In this document: positions 61,499-64,000 of the stretch, piece by piece
How the letters are laid out: each line of letters begins with the position of its first letter
Position numbering within the stretch: the stretch's first letter is position 1
Assembly: GCA_963662895.1 (NCBI GenBank)
Contig: OY759981.1
Span: 1,860,001-1,924,000 of the forward strand
DNA from: GWE2-42-39 sp963662895
GTDB lineage: Bacteria; Bacteroidota; Bacteroidia; Bacteroidales; Prolixibacteraceae
Length of the DNA stretch: 64,000 bases
Direction of reading: 5' to 3'
Translations under genes and position numbers: made by a program
Notes under the pieces: generated by a model
Databases searched by the model: none
Told to the model about the DNA's origin: nothing
The model's input: only the letters and a program-made list of their open reading frames with translations

Positions 61499-61939
61499 TT
61501 AACGTTCGAGATTTTCCCCGTAAATATAGAGTGTGTGGTGTGACAGCCTGAAATTATTCTTTTCACAAACTTCTTTGATAATTTTGTGGATACGCGGATC
61601 GTAGAATTCGAACACTTGTCCGGAGGGCATGTCAATAAAGTGATCGTGTTGTAACGTGGCAATTGCTTTCTCGAATTGGGCTATGTTTTTACCAAACTGG
61701 TGCTTTACTACAATTTTGCAATCCAAGAGCAGATCGACGGTGTTATATAAGGTAGCCCGGCTAACCCTGTAATTTTTATTTTTCATTGAGATGTAAAGGG
61801 ATTCAATATCGAAATGCCCTTCACGACAGTAAATTTCGTCTAAAATTGCAAACCTTTCCGGGGTTTTCCTGTGTCCGTTTTTTTCAAGATATTCTGTGAA
61901 CATGGCCTTCACAGTTTCCCTCGTCTGATGGTTATTCAT
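61499..61939 (-). CDS. Fur-family metalloregulator
   Basis: This 146-aa protein (start ATG 61939; an upstream TTG at 61966 is less likely) has a winged-helix DNA-binding half (TPERFAILDEIYCREGHFDI, then YRVSRATLYNTVDLLLD) and a dimerisation half with HDHFIDMPSGQVFEFYD. The usual C-terminal Cys-x2-Cys pairs of Fur/PerR are absent. It has only single Cys residues, so a structural zinc of the classic type is unlikely. It could be iron- or peroxide-sensing. An imperfect TTAAGAATCAATCTAAATT sequence upstream (about 61984-62002) might be its own box. Confidence 0.88.
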   Translation of the reverse strand: MNNHQTRETVKAMFTEYLEKNGHRKTPERFAILDEIYCREGHFDIESLYISMKNKNYRVSRATLYNTVDLLLDCKIVVKHQFGKNIAQFEKAIATLQHDHFIDMPSGQVFEFYDPRIHKIIKEVCEKNNFRLSHHTLYIYGENLER

Positions 61940-61963
61940 ACTTAAACCAATTTTAAATAGATT

Positions 61964-61971
61964 CAAAATTA
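61964..61971 (-). promoter_or_regulatory. -7 promoter element of fur
   Basis: On the minus strand the sequence is TAATTTTG, an exact TAnnTTTG match 24 nt upstream of the ATG. No clear -33 box is seen. Confidence 0.45.
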
Positions 61972-62013
61972 GTATTTTTTTTTAATTTAGATTGATTCTT
62001 AAAAGGAATTTTA

Positions 62014-64000
62014 TCAGACTGGTTCTATTCGTTTCACTTTGTCTATACCTTTGATTTTCAGAAGCCGGGAGATCAATTCGCTCAGGTCTTGCAGGTTGTG
62101 GATATACAGGTACATGTCGCCTTCGAAAATGCCGTCGTGAGCATCGAAACGGACTGTGCGCATGTTGATATTGTGTTGTTTGGAGACGATGGTGGTTACT
62201 TCGTTGACTACCCCGACACGGTCGAATCCACTCAGCTTTATGCGGGACAGATATGAAAGTTTCTTAAAGCGGGTCCATTCGGCTGTGATGATCTGGTCTC
62301 CCTGTTGCGACATCAGTTTTATGGCTTCCGGACAAATCCGTTTGTGAATAATCACATGATCGGGGCCGGAGATGTAACCTACCACATCGTCGCCGGGAAT
62401 GGGATTGCAGCAGCGGGCCAGTGAGTAGTTGGTATATTCGGGGTCTTCCTGTAAAAGATATGGGGTTTTCTTATCAATTTTTGAAAAGAGTTTTTCCACC
62501 TCTTCTTCCTCATCTTTCTTAAATGAAAGCCGCCAGTATTTCACCAGTTTGTTTGTTCTCCGGGTTCTCAGCACATCTTCAATTTGATTGATATCCAGAA
62601 ATCCCATACCTACTTGTGCGTATAGCTGTTCTTTGTTGGAAAGGTTATAATAAGCGGTGATTTTCTTCAGGGTATTTGACGAGGGAGTGATATTGTATTC
62701 TTTTAGTTTTTCTTCGATTAGTTGGCGTCCTTTGTCAATGTGTTTACGTTTGTCGAGTTTAAACGATTGTTTGACTTTTGTTTTGGCTTTGGCTGTAACC
62801 AGAATTTTCAGCCAGCCGAGTTGCGGGCTTTGTGTTTTTGAGGTCAGTATTTCGACTTGGTCACCGCTTTGAAGGACATGAGAAACAGGCACCAGTTTAT
62901 GATTGATTTTTGCCCCGATACAGTGATCTCCCAATTCGGTATGTATCTCGTAAGCAAAATCAACGACCGTCGAATTTTTAGGCATGGAAACCATTTTCCC
63001 TTTCGGGGTAAAAACCACAATCTCCGAGGAAAAGAGGTTCATTTTAAATTCATCAAGAAATTCCAGGGCATCCGATTCCGGATTACGCAGTAACTCCCTT
63101 ATTTTTGCCAGCCATTTGTCCAGTTCGTTTTCCATCGAACTGCTTTTGTTTTCTTTGTATTTGTAATGGGCAGCAAATCCTCGTTCAGCAATTTCGTCCA
63201 TACGGTAGGTACGTATCTGTACCTCGACCCATTTGCCCTGTGGCCCCATCACCGTTACATGCAGGGCTTCGTACCCATTAACTTTTGGGGTGGTAATCCA
63301 GTCGCGAATACGATCGGGCTTGGGTTTGTAAATATCTGTAATCAGCGATAAAATGTCGAAACACTGCCGTTTTTCGGATATCTCTTTTTTCGGGTTGAAA
63401 ACCACTCGGATGGCCATCAGGTCGTACACCTCGTCGAACGAAACACTCTTCGTCTGCATCTTATTCCAGATCGAATAGATGGATTTCAACCGTTCGGTAA
63501 CGGTAAAATCAATTCCTTCTGCCTTTAGTTTTTCAGAAATAGGCCTGATAAATTCGTTTACCAGGTAAGTGCGTTTCTCGCTTTGATTATGTAGCCTGAA
63601 ATGAATCTGGTTATAAGTTTCAGGGTCTTTGTACCTGAGGCTTAAATCTTCGAGTTCAGTTTTTATGGAATATAATCCTAAACGGTGGGCAAGAGGGGCA
63701 AAAATATAAAGTGTTTCGGCGGCAATCTTTAATTGTTTGTGTGGCGGCATCGAGTCGAGGGTCCGCATGTTGTGGAGCCGGTCGGCCAGCTTGATCAGGA
63801 TTACCCGCACATCGTCCGACAAAGTCATCAGCATTTTCCGAAAATTGGTAGCCTGTTTCGAGTCGGTTTGGGATGTAAATTCTTCGTTAAGTTTTGTCAA
63901 TCCGTCTACGATCGTGGCAATCCGTTCGCCAAACATGTTTTCAATATCCTCCAGCGTGTAATCGGTATCTTCCACCACATCATGCAAAAGGGCTGAAATA
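62014..64000 (-). CDS. RelA/SpoT-family (p)ppGpp synthetase/hydrolase, N-terminus cut by window edge
   Basis: The 662 codons present start inside the HD hydrolase domain (ISALLHDVVEDTDYTLEDIE, with the HD metal motif). They continue through RLADRLHNMRTLDSMPPHKQ, the synthetase domain (KRLKSIYSIWNKMQ-type segment and VNGYEALHVTVMGP), a TGS domain (VFTPKGKMVSMPKNSTVVDF) and a C-terminal ACT domain ending KGIDKVKRIEPV. Conserved hydrolase and synthetase residues are visible, so it should be bifunctional like SpoT/Rel. It makes and degrades the alarmone of the stringent response. The gene continues beyond the right edge. Confidence 0.96.
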   Translation of the reverse strand, partial: ISALLHDVVEDTDYTLEDIENMFGERIATIVDGLTKLNEEFTSQTDSKQATNFRKMLMTLSDDVRVILIKLADRLHNMRTLDSMPPHKQLKIAAETLYIFAPLAHRLGLYSIKTELEDLSLRYKDPETYNQIHFRLHNQSEKRTYLVNEFIRPISEKLKAEGIDFTVTERLKSIYSIWNKMQTKSVSFDEVYDLMAIRVVFNPKKEISEKRQCFDILSLITDIYKPKPDRIRDWITTPKVNGYEALHVTVMGPQGKWVEVQIRTYRMDEIAERGFAAHYKYKENKSSSMENELDKWLAKIRELLRNPESDALEFLDEFKMNLFSSEIVVFTPKGKMVSMPKNSTVVDFAYEIHTELGDHCIGAKINHKLVPVSHVLQSGDQVEILTSKTQSPQLGWLKILVTAKAKTKVKQSFKLDKRKHIDKGRQLIEEKLKEYNITPSSNTLKKITAYYNLSNKEQLYAQVGMGFLDINQIEDVLRTRRTNKLVKYWRLSFKKDEEEEVEKLFSKIDKKTPYLLQEDPEYTNYSLARCCNPIPGDDVVGYISGPDHVIIHKRICPEAIKLMSQQGDQIITAEWTRFKKLSYLSRIKLSGFDRVGVVNEVTTIVSKQHNINMRTVRFDAHDGIFEGDMYLYIHNLQDLSELISRLLKIKGIDKVKRIEPV

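Noticed and set aside
1..64000. tRNA, rRNA or riboswitch genes
   Set aside because: No cloverleaf, rRNA segment or known riboswitch core was recognised by eye. A covariance-model scan would be needed to be certain.

Overview
The window comes from a member of the Bacteroidota, most likely Bacteroidales/Marinilabiliales-like. The evidence is two SusC/SusD pairs, an ECF sigma/FecR switch feeding a SusC with an STN domain, Bacteroidota-type promoters (TAnnTTTG at -7), an RprX/RprY-like two-component system, and the acpP-fabF-rnc and relA-fur-purA neighbourhoods. No rRNA, tRNA or CRISPR array was seen. Both edges cut genes: a SusD-like gene at the left and a RelA/SpoT gene at the right.

Region by region: 1-4330 is a SusC/SusD nutrient-uptake pair on the minus strand. 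4542-8530 is an AT-rich defence patch. It holds a complete EcoRII/Dcm-type restriction-modification system (endonuclease, m5C methyltransferase, C-type controller with a recognisable C-box, Vsr mismatch endonuclease), an XRE regulator, a broken cytidine-deaminase-like gene, and a truncated AbiEi-like fragment. 8872-11507 encodes a beta-propeller lipoprotein and a small outer-membrane protein. 11825-18050 is an IS21-family element with a 7-bp target duplication. Its istB is killed twice: by an 8-bp tandem duplication, and by insertion of a complete RIT (recombinase-in-trio) element with 49-bp inverted repeats. An IS982-like element follows directly.

19314-34908 holds a lone FtsX/MacB-type permease and then a trans-envelope-regulated locus: ECF sigma, FecR, STN-SusC, SusD, a GH43-like propeller lipoprotein, a probable TIM-barrel protein and a neutral-ceramidase-like protein. 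35117-43642 carries a DEAD-box helicase with a hairpin-rich leader, an M23 peptidase, and a five-gene ABC importer operon with two substrate-binding proteins and a STAS-domain protein. 43645-51652 is mostly housekeeping: purN, acpP, fabF, rnc, rprX/rprY-like, galM-like, an RluA-type pseudouridine synthase and a TfoX C-terminal-domain protein. A perfect 19-bp hairpin lies inside the first codons of rnc.

52353-58619 is the most notable region. It is a compact five-gene set: an HdrA-like ferredoxin, a radical SAM enzyme, a DUF116-polyprenyl synthase fusion, and two alpha/alpha-toroid terpene-cyclase-like proteins, one with the class II DxDD motif. I read it as a probable terpenoid pathway whose product I cannot name. 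It is followed by five palindromic repeats at an exact 23-bp period, then a D-threonine aldolase/D-serine dehydratase-like gene, purA, fur and relA/spoT.
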